Shown here: in pieces, positions 10,460-25,000 of the stretch | Layout of the letters: every line of letters starts with the position of its first letter | Numbering within the stretch: position 1 is the first letter of the stretch | From: Magicicada septendecula | Taxonomy: Eukaryota > Arthropoda > Insecta > Hemiptera > Cicadidae | NCBI GenBank assembly: GCA_034769895.1 | Contig: CM068375.1 | Location: 255,171,542-255,235,541 of the forward strand | DNA: 64,000 bases | Reading direction: 5' to 3' | Program-made: the position numbers and the translations under genes | The notes under the pieces: generated by a model | Database searches by the model: none | Seen by the model: only the letters and a program-made list of their open reading frames with translations | Told to the model about the DNA's origin: nothing

Positions 10460-12037
10460 ATGAAAGAACCTACACCAGAAGAAATGGTTGAGATAAGGAA
10501 AATGTTCCAACAATGGATGAAGGAAATGAAAGAGAACATATTAAAAAGGGAAGAGGAGCATCAAAAATGGATTAAAGAAATAAGAGAGGACAGTTTAAAA
10601 AGAGAAGAGGAGGAGAGCAACCAATCATTGAAAAAAAAATTGGGTGACCAACTGGACAATATCAGTAAGAAGCCGGAAGAGGACATCAAGGAAAAGAGAG
10701 AGGACGGATTAAAAAGCGAAGAATTAAGAAAGGAGAAGACCGAAGGAATAAAAAATGAAAACAAACCAGAAAAAGAAGAAATACCAAACGAGAAAAGGGT
10801 ACAACTAATCGCGGCATCATTGAATGGACAAATGAAACGATGGAGAAAAGAAATAAGAAGGGAGCGTAAACAGATTAAGAAAGAGGAGTCAAAACTAAGA
10901 AGACAACAAAGAAGGGAAGAGCTACAGGAAAAAATAAAACGAAAGACTGAAGCACTAAAGGAGGTCACGAAAAAGTGGAGAGAAGTAAGAACAAGTACTC
11001 TAAAACAGATGATAGAGAATAACAATAAAAGGGTGGAAATTATCATCAAGAATAATAAACTGTGGGAGGAAGAATTAATAAGAGATAACAAAAGAGAGTT
11101 AGAAGAAATACCAAATGATATAAAACGGGAACAAGTAATGGTAGTACCTGAAATTGAAACTAACCGAAACCAGGAAGATATTAAACCAAGGAAAAGGAAA
11201 ATGTATCCAAGAAATGTAATAAAAACGAAGGAAGAGTTGGAGATGATGAAACATGGGTTAATTGATGGCAATAATATCCCAATTACCTATGACAAAGACA
11301 TCATGAATTCTATGAATTATAAAAGGAGAATCGAAGTAATTTCAGAGATAATTTACCACAAGACAGTAGTTTACCAATGGGAAAGGACCAGAGGTAAACA
11401 GAATATGACATGTGGACAAGATCAATATCAGCGCAGAACTGGACAGTGGGTTTCAGAAAGATGGAAATGTGATATCGTACCAGACTGTAATGATGACACA
11501 GATGAATCACCAGAATGTATTCCATTAACGTGCCATCTAGGACAGTTCCAGGGTACGGTTAGACTAAAATATATTCCTTCAGAGTGGATATGTGATGGTA
11601 AACCAGCTTATGGTGTTTCAGATAAACAAATAATAAGTGATAACTCAGATGAAGATCCTCACATATATTTGTCAGGGAACACAAAACATGGACTAGAGAA
11701 GTATTGGTGTATACAAAATGATGATAGAGGGAACCAGCCCAGTAATTACGACGGCCCTAACAACCCGCTGCATAATAACCAGTTTATCGGTAATTTTAAC
11801 GGCGTTAGGGATAACAACCCCTATCCATACAATAGAAACAATTTATACCAACATAATAATGTCCCATACAGTCAGAGAAATCCATATCCCAACAATAATG
11901 ATAACAGACCTTACCAACCTAACCGAAATTACTATAATGATAAATTTAGTAATAACAATAATAACAGTAATAATAACCGAGTGTCGCGCCCTAGGGTAAA
12001 TTTTATAAGAGCAACTGAGATGATAGACCCTGGTTGA
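10460..12037 (+). CDS. Gag-position coiled-coil/LDLa protein, Element A copy 2
   Basis: Intact 525-aa ORF, identical to copy 1 except Asn at residue 188 and Val (not Ile) at residue 331 inside the LDLa-like module. The start is the ATG at 10460. That all three copies stay open is consistent with very recent amplification or with selection on the protein; substitution counts here are too low to tell these apart. Confidence 0.7.
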   Translation: MKEPTPEEMVEIRKMFQQWMKEMKENILKREEEHQKWIKEIREDSLKREEEESNQSLKKKLGDQLDNISKKPEEDIKEKREDGLKSEELRKEKTEGIKNENKPEKEEIPNEKRVQLIAASLNGQMKRWRKEIRRERKQIKKEESKLRRQQRREELQEKIKRKTEALKEVTKKWREVRTSTLKQMIENNNKRVEIIIKNNKLWEEELIRDNKRELEEIPNDIKREQVMVVPEIETNRNQEDIKPRKRKMYPRNVIKTKEELEMMKHGLIDGNNIPITYDKDIMNSMNYKRRIEVISEIIYHKTVVYQWERTRGKQNMTCGQDQYQRRTGQWVSERWKCDIVPDCNDDTDESPECIPLTCHLGQFQGTVRLKYIPSEWICDGKPAYGVSDKQIISDNSDEDPHIYLSGNTKHGLEKYWCIQNDDRGNQPSNYDGPNNPLHNNQFIGNFNGVRDNNPYPYNRNNLYQHNNVPYSQRNPYPNNNDNRPYQPNRNYYNDKFSNNNNNSNNNRVSRPRVNFIRATEMIDPG

Positions 12038-14545
12038 CACAAATACCACACGACATCAAGAAAAGGGACGGATCATGATAACCGACTACGGCGAAAAACA
12101 ATGTTGAAGGAGACGAAATAAATATCATTGAAAGGAAATGATACGAAGAATAAACATAGAAACAAAACTGGGTTTTATGAATGAAGACTATTTAAGAAAA
12201 TGAACATGACAAATAAAAATATGAGCAATGGAACGATATAAAGAAAATCGTCCATCTTCCTGGGTATATAAAAGAAAAGAAAATTTATAAGAAAAGAAAA
12301 AGTGGAGATCAACTTACAAAAGTATAAATAATATGGGCCAGTGTAGAGTACAATATAACCCCATATGTTGTGGTAAATGATAAGCATAACAATACATATG
12401 AGTTGAAGGAAATCGTTTCAGGAAAAATCAAAGGAGTGTACAATCAAGCTTCTATGAAGAAATATTATGAAGAATGAGTTGTGAGATTTAGAATTTTAAT
12501 TTTAAAAAAATTCAAAAATAATGTAAGTACATCTTACAACCTAATATTTTGAGAAGAACATTCTGGAGAATTATAAGAAAAAGGAATTTAGAATTTTTTT
12601 GAAAAAATTCTAAAATATGTAAGAACAACTTACAACCTAATAATTTGAAGAAAAAACTTTATGGAAGAAAAAGAAAAAGAGAGAATTTTGAACTTATTAT
12701 TTATAAAAATTTAAAATTGAGTAAGTACATCTTACTACAACCTGATAATTTAGAACAAAACTTTATGGAAGAAAGAGAAAGAGAGAGAATTTTGAACTTA
12801 ATTATACAAAAAATTTAAAAATGAAGTAAGACCAACTTACTATAACTAAGTTTATGAGAAAACTTTATGGTAAATAATTAAGAAGAATTTGAATTTGGAA
12901 AAATACCAAAGCATTCAGAAATAATAGTAAGATCACCGTGCTATAAACAATTCTGAATGAAACAATTCTGGGAATAAATGAATTAAACAGAATTTGAATG
13001 TTGATAGAACGTCAGAACTTTGAAACAAGATAAGATCAACATATTACAAGGATGTATGAGAAATATTTTTCAATTAAATAAAAAGAATAGTTTGAACTTT
13101 ACATTAAAACTAACCAAGTTCCAAAAAATAATTATGTGTCAATTATGATTGAATTGAGAAGAAAATAAAGTGGTTAATTCAGAAAAGAGAATTAACTTGA
13201 ATCCAGAATAAATGTGGAAAAACCTAACATTTGAAGGAGTAGAGAAGAATAACAAAAAAGAGTGTAATATGCAAGAGAAGAAAAAATTTGGAAGCAAAGA
13301 GACCAATTACTTTTGAAACGATAATGAATACAGTTAATTAAGAGCAAAGAAGAACAACTCATACCAAACATATGGAGAAGATGATTTTGAACCAATGATA
13401 ATAATAAGACCTATATGAAATGCAAAGAGAATAAATACCACATGAAATATAATATAAATGAATTAATGCTAATGAATGCGAAGGCGGATTGATAACTTTC
13501 TAAGAGAAAGGAAAGAACCAAAATGTTTAAATAAAATGATCAATAACAACCTGTATATCTAATGTAAAGATACAATGTTAAAAAATTAAATATAATATAT
13601 TAAGACCATTCAAATAATGAATACGAAAGACTATTTATAAAGACCATGCTAATACTATGAATAACCAGAAGAAAGTATAAAGAGAATTCAGATGAAGAAG
13701 AAAGAGAGTTACACTGTAAACAGTAACCAGAATTATTAAAAGAAAGGTTTTCAACCATAATTAAATTAAATATATCAGACAAGTTAAGAGTTTTGAAAAA
13801 ATATATATGTAATGAGTATAATAATGATTATGAAGATTTATTAAGATAGAAAATGTGAGATAATCTGAGAGACTACGAAGTGGAGAATCCAAAGATATTT
13901 TTATTAGTCGAAAATGAGACTACTTTTTATTTATTTATTCGATGACTGACTGAAGATAATTCCAGCAGCATTATGTTTTTTTGAGCAGGGATGGATATGC
14001 CTCTGTACTCAATTTATAGAAGTGGTGTATGGCCAGCAGAGAAGTAGCGTACAGTGCCCCTCTGATCTGCCCCAGCCCACGTGATAGGGAATGTTAGGGA
14101 ATTAATATCCCAAGGATGCAACACGAAGTTGATAAAGGAAGAAAATGTATTACAATAATAATATATCTCAGAAGACACTAACTATCCGAAAAGGATCAGT
14201 AGTAAAACAAATAATTATATATATAAAATTAATTAAACTCTAATTATAAAAAAGTCGATATAAAAATGGAGAAGAAAATGAATTATAAGAAATGATGAAA
14301 TTATCATAAGAAATTATTTCATCCATAAATATGTCTGAAATAATTACTTCTGGAGGAGAGCAATCTGTAGCGTGACAGATGTATGCATAATATTGAATGG
14401 CAATTGATCATTAGAATAATGAAGTTATAATATTTAAATTTGGAAGAAAGCATTAAGTTTAATATAAATAGATTAATTCATAGCAACTGTGGAAAGAAAT
14501 CATTATTATAAAGAAAATACAAGTTCAAATAAAAGGAGTTACTAG

Positions 14546-17500
14546 TGATGAGTCATCCAAGACCAGTCTCATAACCAAAGGTTTTCAAGGTATAACCCAG
14601 GAAGGTAAAAAAGTAAATAACAAAGCAGTACTGAATATGACCAAACCCACAACGAGGGAGAATAAATAGAATAGAAACCCTAAAATAAGCCAAGATCAAC
14701 CAATACAGGTGGTGTATTTCTGAAATAAAGAAGAAGATGGAGAAGATCCCAAGAAACCTGATGGCATCAAGAAGAAGATGGAGAAGATACCAGTCCCAGA
14801 AGGCAGGAGAAAGGAAGACTGATGAAAGAAGAAGAAGGCAGCATCCTGAAGAAGATGTCATGCTCTTATAAAAGACACCCAAATCCCTATATCCCCAAAA
14901 TAAATATTTAAAAATAAAAGTATAACGAAATAAAAATCACATGTATATAAAGTTAAGAGAGAGAAGTGTATAAAGTAAAAGTTGCCTGTGAACTAAGATG
15001 AAACAATAATATAGTACCCATGGAACAAATCTCCATTGAAAAAACGCTAACCAATTTATTATGTTAATAAGACTATACGACCATTTAGCATTAACATAAT
15101 ATATAAGTGCAAAGTGAACCAGTGATAGTTTTGGGTATTATAAAAAATGAACCTTGTGTTTCATTCTTGGCAATCACAAACATTGGATGCAATGAAATAT
15201 GCATTTTTCAATGATTTAAAATGTGTACTGTGACAATATGTTGTTCATAAGACATGAATCTGTTTAAAATAACATTTTTGTTTTACATGAAAAAAGAAAA
15301 ACAGATGTCATAGTGCTTTTTGAACGGTTAATACTATTTATTTGTTAATGACAGGGTGCAATTACCCAAAGACAATGTATAAAAGACGGTATAAAAACTG
15401 TAGAATCCTACTTATAATAATAGTTAGAAATAAGAATATAAATATAAGGTTTTTATGTATATAGTATAAGAATGTTTAAAAATGTTTTAGATATAAGGCC
15501 ATTTGTTTGGGTCTGATATAACTAACATCAGAACTATAAAAATAGTTACCACTTGTAAATAGTAGAGAGTAATGAAGATGTTAGTTAGTAAAAAACCTTT
15601 TTTGTAAGCCATATTTCCATGTTTAGAAATAAGGATTTTGTTGCAAAATGTCTGACTTGAAGACAACCATTTATTAAAAAAAAAATATTCTTTATTTGTT
15701 TTAACTATTATTTGTATTGTAACCAATACTAATTGTTTTTGTGTAATTTTAAAACATGTTTAATTTATAATACTATATGTAAAAGTCAGAGAGGGTATCA
15801 TACATCATATATTGTTTGTAAAATATTTTGTAAGAAAAATTGTTAAAAAATCATAGGCCAAAAGAATGGAAACCAAACTTCATCAAAACAGAGAAATTAA
15901 TCATTTAAAAGCAAATAAACAAAAGGGGTTTAGACAAAATAAACTTGAGATCAAGCCATATAATTGCACATACCATTTAGGAAGATTTTAATAAATTATA
16001 TTCAGAATTATAAATAAAAATGAAAATGACTAAACTCAGAAATTTGGACATGGGAGTCATATATTCCAGAATAATGTTTCAGAATACAACTAATTCAATT
16101 AATTACCAGAAAATAAGGGAATATGAACCCTTTAATACAATATAGGATTATTAATATTAAATATAACTGATAAAATGGCTGAATTTATATAATGACAGGA
16201 AGTAAATTTTGATGTTTTGACTTTTCAGAGTATACCAAACTGAAAGTGAAATTACTATTTTTTGGACAGAAAACACTATAAAATGGCATTATTTAATCTG
16301 AAAATAACCAGAATGAACTGAAAGATTAATTTAAATCACATCTAGTGAATAAAATTGACAAATAACCAAAGTTTAGGCATTCATATAGTGAAATAGTAAA
16401 GTGTACACAGGATGTGAAAATATTTTTGAACAATGTTAAGGATAATATTATATGGGCTAAGAGTTTAATTGAAACTGAAGGAAACAGTTAGTTGATTATT
16501 GGTTTTTGAACGGTTAACATAAACGAGAGTTTTGTGACGATCTAACCTATCTTACAACGTTAAAGATAAGTGGCGAACAGTACGTTACGGTAAAGTCGAG
16601 AGTGAATTATAAAATCTTTCCAGAACCTATACATAGTGACAAAAACGATCAAGAAACACTAATTAACACTAAACAATACATTTCTACTCTGAAAAACACC
16701 ACAAAACACCAGAAAACTGTATAATACATTAACCCAAATTAGTGACGGAATCGGGGAAAGTGTTTGAACTAATAATTATACGGATACACTAAATACAACT
16801 CAGAAACAGTACACCAATCACTACACAACATTTAACAAGAGATTTGCAGACACAAGAACAGGAATATTGACAGAAAATACATTATTTGGAACACTGCAGG
16901 AACGAGCAACATTTTGATCAACTTGACGGCGGCCATTTGCTTTGACGATCCCAGTGCCTTCTTCTTAGTTCAACTCAGCTGTTTGGTGAAAACAATTATT
17001 ATATTTACAATTTATTATTCAATGTCTGTGTTTATTAATAACTATTAATTTTATTGTAACGTTATACTTTTTAAATATTAGCCCGATTTCTCTGACTTTG
17101 GTAATAACTGGCTGTTTAAAGAACCCTATATAATTTTTATATCATATACTTGTAATTTTTTTCGATATCCTGAGAATCGATACTAATCGATAAGAGTCAA
17201 TATTGCTATTACTTAATAAAACATTAATACTTTTCAATACTTAATAGTTCTTTATTTCTTCAATAATACTAATTACCAATAAGATAATTCTAATTGATAA
17301 TCTACAAGGACTTTACCACCCGTAAGTGAAGATAACCTAAAAAATAAAAAGGTAAACAAGTATCGATTGGTTTGAAGACAGTCTTATGAGTGGTGATAGC
17401 TTATTTAAAATATACTAAAACTTTAATAAAAATTTTCAGAAGAGCATTACACTGTTTAAAACTTCACAGCCCTATATTAATTAATTGATCCTAATTAATT

Positions 17501-17887
17501 AATTAAGAAAATTAAAAATTTTTTAATAATTTTTTTTTTATAAACATAATTTTTTTTAAAATTTCCTTCAAAACAATAAATTTTGTTTTGAAACTTTCGG
17601 CGAAGCTGAACAGATATATTCATTCATCAACTTTACGCTACTCGACCGGTCTTGCTACCATTGGGACTCGACCAGCTGGGAAACTTAAGGAAGTGTTTCA
17701 GGCCAGTAAGACGTCGAGAGCCACACCAATTACACACCAATTAAACACATTACAACTTACAACTTATTTATTAATTTATTACAAATTGGCTAGTCCAAAC
17801 AGTGGGGCTTGATTACATCGGAGTCTAACATACTTCACAATCTCTTATTATCATCAACACACAACAATTTTATTTATTTTATTACAA
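14546..17887 (+). repeat. Element A LTR, copy 3
   Basis: Same boundaries as copy 2: TGATGAG after AAGGAGTTACTAG at the left, ATTACAA before the primer binding site at the right. Length 3342 bp. Confidence 0.6.
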
Positions 17888-17889
17888 AT

Positions 17890-17907
17890 TGGCGCCCAAC
17901 GTGGGGC
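17890..17907 (+). promoter_or_regulatory. Primer binding site, Element A copy 3
   Basis: Identical to the sites at 2796 and 10343. Confidence 0.85.
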
Positions 17908-18006
17908 TTTAATTAGCGATTGGAAGGCAAATACATTCTGCACAATCACTAGTTGGAGCTAGGCAACAGCTACAAAGCCAGAGAAAAGGGGACAACAACA
18001 AGCAAA

Positions 18007-19584
18007 ATGAAAGAACCTACACCAGAAGAAATGGTTGAGATAAGGAAAATGTTCCAACAATGGATGAAGGAAATGAAAGAGAACATATTAAAAAGGGAAG
18101 AGGAGCATCAAAAATGGATTAAAGAAATAAGAGAGGACAGTTTAAAAAGAGAAGAGGAGGAGAGCAACCAATCATTGAAAAAAAAATTGGGTGACCAACT
18201 GGACAATATCAGTAAGAAGCCGGAAGAGGACATCAAGGAAAAGAGAGAGGACGGATTAAAAAGCGAAGAATTAAGAAAGGAGAAGACCGAAGGAATAAAA
18301 AATGAAAACAAACCAGAAAAAGAAGAAATACCAAACGAGAAAAGGGTACAACTAATCGCGGCATCATTGAATGGACAAATGAAACGATGGAGAAAAGAAA
18401 TAAGAAGGGAGCGTAAACAGATTAAGAAAGAGGAGTCAAAACTAAGAAGACAACAAAGAAGGGAAGAGCTACAGGAAAAAATAAAACGAAAGACTGAAGC
18501 ACTAAAGGAGGTCACGAAAAAGTGGAGAGAAGTAAGAACAAGTACTCTAAAACAGATGATAGAGAATAACAATAAAAGGGTGGAAATTATCATCAAGAAT
18601 AATAAACTGTGGGAGGAAGAATTAATAAGAGATAACAAAAGAGAGTTAGAAGAAATACCAAATGATATAAAACGGGAACAAGTAATGGTAGTACCTGAAA
18701 TTGAAACTAACCGAAACCAGGAAGATATTAAACCAAGGAAAAGGAAAATGTATCCAAGAAATGTAATAAAAACGAAGGAAGAGTTGGAGATGATGAAACA
18801 TGGGTTAATTGATGGCAATAATATCCCAATTACCTATGACAAAGACATCATGAATTCTATGAATTATAAAAGGAGAATCGAAGTAATTTCAGAGATAATT
18901 TACCACAAGACAGTAGTTTACCAATGGGAAAGGACCAGAGGTAAACAGAATACGACATGTGGACAAGATCAATATCAGCGCAGAACTGGACAGTGGATTT
19001 CAGAAAGATGGAAATGTGATATCGTACCAGACTGTAATGATGACACAGATGAATCACCAGAATGTATTCCATTAACGTGCCATCTAGGACAGTTCCAGGG
19101 TACGGTTAGACTAAAATATATTCCTTCAGAGTGGATATGTGATGGTAAACCAGCTTATGGTGTTTCAGATAAACAAATAATAAGTGATAACTCAGATGAA
19201 GATCCTCACATATATTTGTCAGGGAACACAAAACATGGACTAGAGAAGTATTGGTGTATACAAAATGATGATAGAGGGAACCAGCCCAGTAATTACGACG
19301 GCCCTAACAACCCGCTGCATAATAACCAGTTTATCGGTAATTTTAACGGCGTTAGGGATAACAACCCCTATCCATACAATAGAAACAATTTATACCAACA
19401 TAATAATGTCCCATACAGTCAGAGAAATCCATATCCCAACAATAATGATAACAGACCTTACCAACCTAACCGAAATTACTATAATGATAAATTTAGTAAT
19501 AACAATAATAACAGTAATAATAACCGAGTGTCGCGCCCTAGGGTAAATTTTATAAGAGCAACTGAGATGATAGACCCTGGTTGA
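18007..19584 (+). CDS. Gag-position coiled-coil/LDLa protein, Element A copy 3
   Basis: Intact 525-aa ORF. It differs from copy 1 at residue 188 (Asn) and residue 316 (Thr for Met, next to the first cysteine of the LDLa-like module). Otherwise the same architecture. Confidence 0.7.
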   Translation: MKEPTPEEMVEIRKMFQQWMKEMKENILKREEEHQKWIKEIREDSLKREEEESNQSLKKKLGDQLDNISKKPEEDIKEKREDGLKSEELRKEKTEGIKNENKPEKEEIPNEKRVQLIAASLNGQMKRWRKEIRRERKQIKKEESKLRRQQRREELQEKIKRKTEALKEVTKKWREVRTSTLKQMIENNNKRVEIIIKNNKLWEEELIRDNKRELEEIPNDIKREQVMVVPEIETNRNQEDIKPRKRKMYPRNVIKTKEELEMMKHGLIDGNNIPITYDKDIMNSMNYKRRIEVISEIIYHKTVVYQWERTRGKQNTTCGQDQYQRRTGQWISERWKCDIVPDCNDDTDESPECIPLTCHLGQFQGTVRLKYIPSEWICDGKPAYGVSDKQIISDNSDEDPHIYLSGNTKHGLEKYWCIQNDDRGNQPSNYDGPNNPLHNNQFIGNFNGVRDNNPYPYNRNNLYQHNNVPYSQRNPYPNNNDNRPYQPNRNYYNDKFSNNNNNSNNNRVSRPRVNFIRATEMIDPG

Positions 19585-22092
19585 CACAAATACCACACGA
19601 CATCAAGAAAAGGGACGGATCATGATAACCGACTACGGCGAAAAACAATGTTGAAGGAGACGAAATAAATATCATTGAAAGGAAATGATACGAAGAATAA
19701 ACATAGAAACAAAACTGGGTTTTATGAATGAAGACTATTTAAGAAAATGAACATGACAAATAAAAATATGAGCAATGGAACGATATAAAGAAAATCGTCC
19801 ATCTTCCTGGGTATATAAAAGAAAAGAAAATTTATAAGAAAAGAAAAAGTGGAGATCAACTTACAAAAGTATAAATAATATGGGCCAGTGTAGAGTACAA
19901 TATAACCCCATATGTTGTGGTAAATGATAAGCATAACAATACATATGAGTTGAAGGAAATCGTTTCAGGAAAAATCAAAGGAGTGTACAATCAAGCTTCT
20001 ATGAAGAAATATTATGAAGAATGAGTTGTGAGATTTAGAATTTTAATTTTAAAAAAATTCAAAAATAATGTAAGTACATCTTACAACCTAATATTTTGAG
20101 AAGAACATTCTGGAGAATTATAAGAAAAAGGAATTTAGAATTTTTTTGAAAAAATTCTAAAATATGTAAGAACAACTTACAACCTAATAATTTGAAGAAA
20201 AAACTTTATGGAAGAAAAAGAAAAAGAGAGAATTTTGAACTTATTATTTATAAAAATTTAAAATTGAGTAAGTACATCTTACTACAACCTGATAATTTAG
20301 AACAAAACTTTATGGAAGAAAGAGAAAGAGAGAGAATTTTGAACTTAATTATACAAAAAATTTAAAAATGAAGTAAGACCAACTTACTATAACTAAGTTT
20401 ATGAGAAAACTTTATGGTAAATAATTAAGAAGAATTTGAATTTGGAAAAATACCAAAGCATTCAGAAATAATAGTAAGATCACCGTGCTATAAACAATTC
20501 TGAATGAAACAATTCTGGGAATAAATGAATTAAACAGAATTTGAATGTTGATAGAACGTCAGAACTTTGAAACAAGATAAGATCAACATATTACAAGGAT
20601 GTATGAGAAATATTTTTCAATTAAATAAAAAGAATAGTTTGAACTTTACATTAAAACTAACCAAGTTCCAAAAAATAATTATGTGTCAATTATGATTGAA
20701 TTGAGAAGAAAATAAAGTGGTTAATTCAGAAAAGAGAATTAACTTGAATCCAGAATAAATGTGGAAAAACCTAACATTTGAAGGAGTAGAGAAGAATAAC
20801 AAAAAAGAGTGTAATATGCAAGAGAAGAAAAAATTTGGAAGCAAAGAGACCAATTACTTTTGAAACGATAATGAATACAGTTAATTAAGAGCAAAGAAGA
20901 ACAACTCATACCAAACATATGGAGAAGATGATTTTGAACCAATGATAATAATAAGACCTATATGAAATGCAAAGAGAATAAATACCACATGAAATATAAT
21001 ATAAATGAATTAATGCTAATGAATGCGAAGGCGGATTGATAACTTTCTAAGAGAAAGGAAAGAACCAAAATGTTTAAATAAAATGATCAATAACAACCTG
21101 TATATCTAATGTAAAGATACAATGTTAAAAAATTAAATATAATATATTAAGACCATTCAAATAATGAATACGAAAGACTATTTATAAAGACCATGCTAAT
21201 ACTATGAATAACCAGAAGAAAGTATAAAGAGAATTCAGATGAAGAAGAAAGAGAGTTACACTGTAAACAGTAACCAGAATTATTAAAAGAAAGGTTTTCA
21301 ACCATAATTAAATTAAATATATCAGACAAGTTAAGAGTTTTGAAAAAATATATATGTAATGAGTATAATAATGATTATGAAGATTTATTAAGATAGAAAA
21401 TGTGAGATAATCTGAGAGACTACGAAGTGGAGAATCCAAAGATATTTTTATTAGTCGAAAATGAGACTACTTTTTATTTATTTATTCGATGACTGACTGA
21501 AGATAATTCCAGCAGCATTATGTTTTTTTGAGCAGGGATGGATATGCCTCTGTACTCAATTTATAGAAGTGGTGTATGGCCAGCAGAGAAGTAGCGTACA
21601 GTGCCCCTCTGATCTGCCCCAGCCCACGTGATAGGGAATGTTAGGGAATTAATATCCCAAGGATGCAACACGAAGTTGATAAAGGAAGAAAATGTATTAC
21701 AATAATAATATATCTCAGAAGACACTAACTATCCGAAAAGGATCAGTAGTAAAACAAATAATTATATATATAAAATTAATTAAACTCTAATTATAAAAAA
21801 GTCGATATAAAAATGGAGAAGAAAATGAATTATAAGAAATGATGAAATTATCATAAGAAATTATTTCATCCATAAATATGTCTGAAATAATTACTTCTGG
21901 AGGAGAGCAATCTGTAGCGTGACAGATGTATGCATAATATTGAATGGCAATTGATCATTAGAATAATGAAGTTATAATATTTAAATTTGGAAGAAAGCAT
22001 TAAGTTTAATATAAATAGATTAATTCATAGCAACTGTGGAAAGAAATCATTATTATAAAGAAAATACAAGTTCAAATAAAAGGAGTTACTAG

Positions 22093-25000
22093 TGATGAGT
22101 CATCCAAGACCAGTCTCATAACCAAAGGTTTTCAAGGTATAACCCAGGAAGGTAAAAAAGTAAATAACAAAGCAGTACTGAATATGACCAAACCCACAAC
22201 GAGGGAGAATAAATAGAATAGAAACCCTAAAATAAGCCAAGATCAACCAATACAGGTGGTGTATTTCTGAAATAAAGAAGAAGATGGAGAAGATCCCAAG
22301 AAACCTGATGGCATCAAGAAGAAGATGGAGAAGATACCAGTCCCAGAAGGCAGGAGAAAGGAAGACTGATGAAAGAAGAAGAAGGCAGCATCCTGAAGAA
22401 GATGTCATGCTCTTATAAAAGACACCCAAATCCCTATATCCCCAAAATAAATATTTAAAAATAAAAGTATAACGAAATAAAAATCACATGTATATAAAGT
22501 TAAGAGAGAGAAGTGTATAAAGTAAAAGTTGCCTGTGAACTAAGATGAAACAATAATATAGTACCCATGGAACAAATCTCCATTGAAAAAACGCTAACCA
22601 ATTTATTATGTTAATAAGACTATACGACCATTTAGCATTAACATAATATATAAGTGCAAAGTGAACCAGTGATAGTTTTGGGTATTATAAAAAATGAACC
22701 TTGTGTTTCATTCTTGGCAATCACAAACATTGGATGCAATGAAATATGCATTTTTCAATGATTTAAAATGTGTACTGTGACAATATGTTGTTCATAAGAC
22801 ATGAATCTGTTTAAAATAACATTTTTGTTTTACATGAAAAAAGAAAAACAGATGTCATAGTGCTTTTTGAACGGTTAATACTATTTATTTGTTAATGACA
22901 GGGTGCAATTACCCAAAGACAATGTATAAAAGACGGTATAAAAACTGTAGAATCCTACTTATAATAATAGTTAGAAATAAGAATATAAATATAAGGTTTT
23001 TATGTATATAGTATAAGAATGTTTAAAAATGTTTTTAGAATAAGGCCATTTGTTTGGGTCTGATATAACTAACATCAGAACTATAAAAATAGTTACCACT
23101 TGTAAATAGTAGAGAGTAATGAAGATGTTAGTTAGTAAAAAACCTTTTTTGTAAGCCATATTTCCATGTTTAGAAATAAGGATTTTGTTGCAAAATGTCT
23201 GACTTGAAGACAACCATTTATTAAAAAAAAAATATTCTTTATTTGTTTTAACTATTATTTGTATTGTAACCAATACTAATTGTTTTTGTGTAATTTTAAA
23301 ACATGTTTAATTTATAATACTATATGTAAAAGTCAGAGAGGGTATCATACATCATATATTGTTTGTAAAATATTTTGTAAGAAAAATTGTTAAAAAATCA
23401 TAGGCCAAAAGAATGGAAACCAAACTTCATCAAAACAGAGAAATTAATCATTTAAAAGCAAATAAACAAAAGGGGTTTAGACAAAATAAACTTGAGATCA
23501 AGCCATATAATTGCACATACCATTTAGGAAGATTTTAATAAATTATATTCAGAATTATAAATAAAAATGAAAATGACTAAACTCAGAAATTTGGACATGG
23601 GAGTCATATATTCCAGAATAATGTTTCAGAATACAACTAATTCAATTAATTACCAGAAAATAAGGGAATATGAACCCTTTAATACAATATAGGATTATTA
23701 ATATTAAATATAACTGATAAAATGGCTGAATTTATATAATGACAGGAAGTAAATTTTGATGTTTTGACTTTTCAGAGTATACCAAACTGAAAGTGAAATT
23801 ACTATTTTTTGGACAGAAAACACTATAAAATGGCATTATTTAATCTGAAAATAACCAGAATGAACTGAAAGATTAATTTAAATCACATCTAGTGAATAAA
23901 ATTGACAAATAACCAAAGTTTAGGCATTCATATAGTGAAATAGTAAAGTGTACACAGGATGTGAAAATATTTTTGAACAATGTTAAGGATAATATTATAT
24001 GGGCTAAGAGTTTAATTGAAACTGAAGGAAACAGTTAGTTGATTATTGGTTTTTGAACGGTTAACATAAACGAGAGTTTTGTGACGATCTAACCTATCTT
24101 ACAACGTTAAAGATAAGTGGCGAACAGTACGTTACGGTAAAGTCGAGAGTGAATTATAAAATCTTTCCAGAACCTATACATAGTGACAAAAACGATCAAG
24201 AAACACTAATTAACACTAAACAATACATTTCTACTCTGAAAAACACCACAAAACACCAGAAAACTGTATAATACATTAACCCAAATTAGTGACGGAATCG
24301 GGGAAAGTGTTTGAACTAATAATTATACGGATACACTAAATACAACTCAGAAACAGTACACCAATCACTACACAACATTTAACAAGAGATTTGCAGACAC
24401 AAGAACAGGAATATTGACAGAAAATACATTATTTGGAACACTGCAGGAACGAGCAACATTTTGATCAACTTGACGGCGGCCATTTGCTTTGACGATCCCA
24501 GTGCCTTCTTCTTAGTTCAACTCAGCTGTTTGGTGAAAACAATTATTATATTTACAATTTATTATTCAATGTCTGTGTTTATTAATAACTATTAATTTTA
24601 TTGTAACGTTATACTTTTTAAATATTAGCCCGATTTCTCTGACTTTGGTAATAACTAGCTGTTTAAAGAACCCTATATAATTTTTATATCATATACTTGT
24701 AATTTTTTTCGATATCCTGAGAATCGATACTAATCGATAAGAGTCAATATTGCTATTACTTAATAAAACATTAATACTTTTCAATACTTAATAGTTCTTT
24801 ATTTCTTCAATAATACTAATTACCAATAAGATAATTCTAATTGATAATCTACAAGGACTTTACCACCCGTAAGTGAAGATAACCTAAAAAATAAAAAGGT
24901 AAACAAGTATCGATTGGTTTGAAGACAGTCTTATGAGTGGTGATAGCTTATTTAAAATATACTAAAACTTTAATAAAAATTTTCAGAAGAGCATTACACT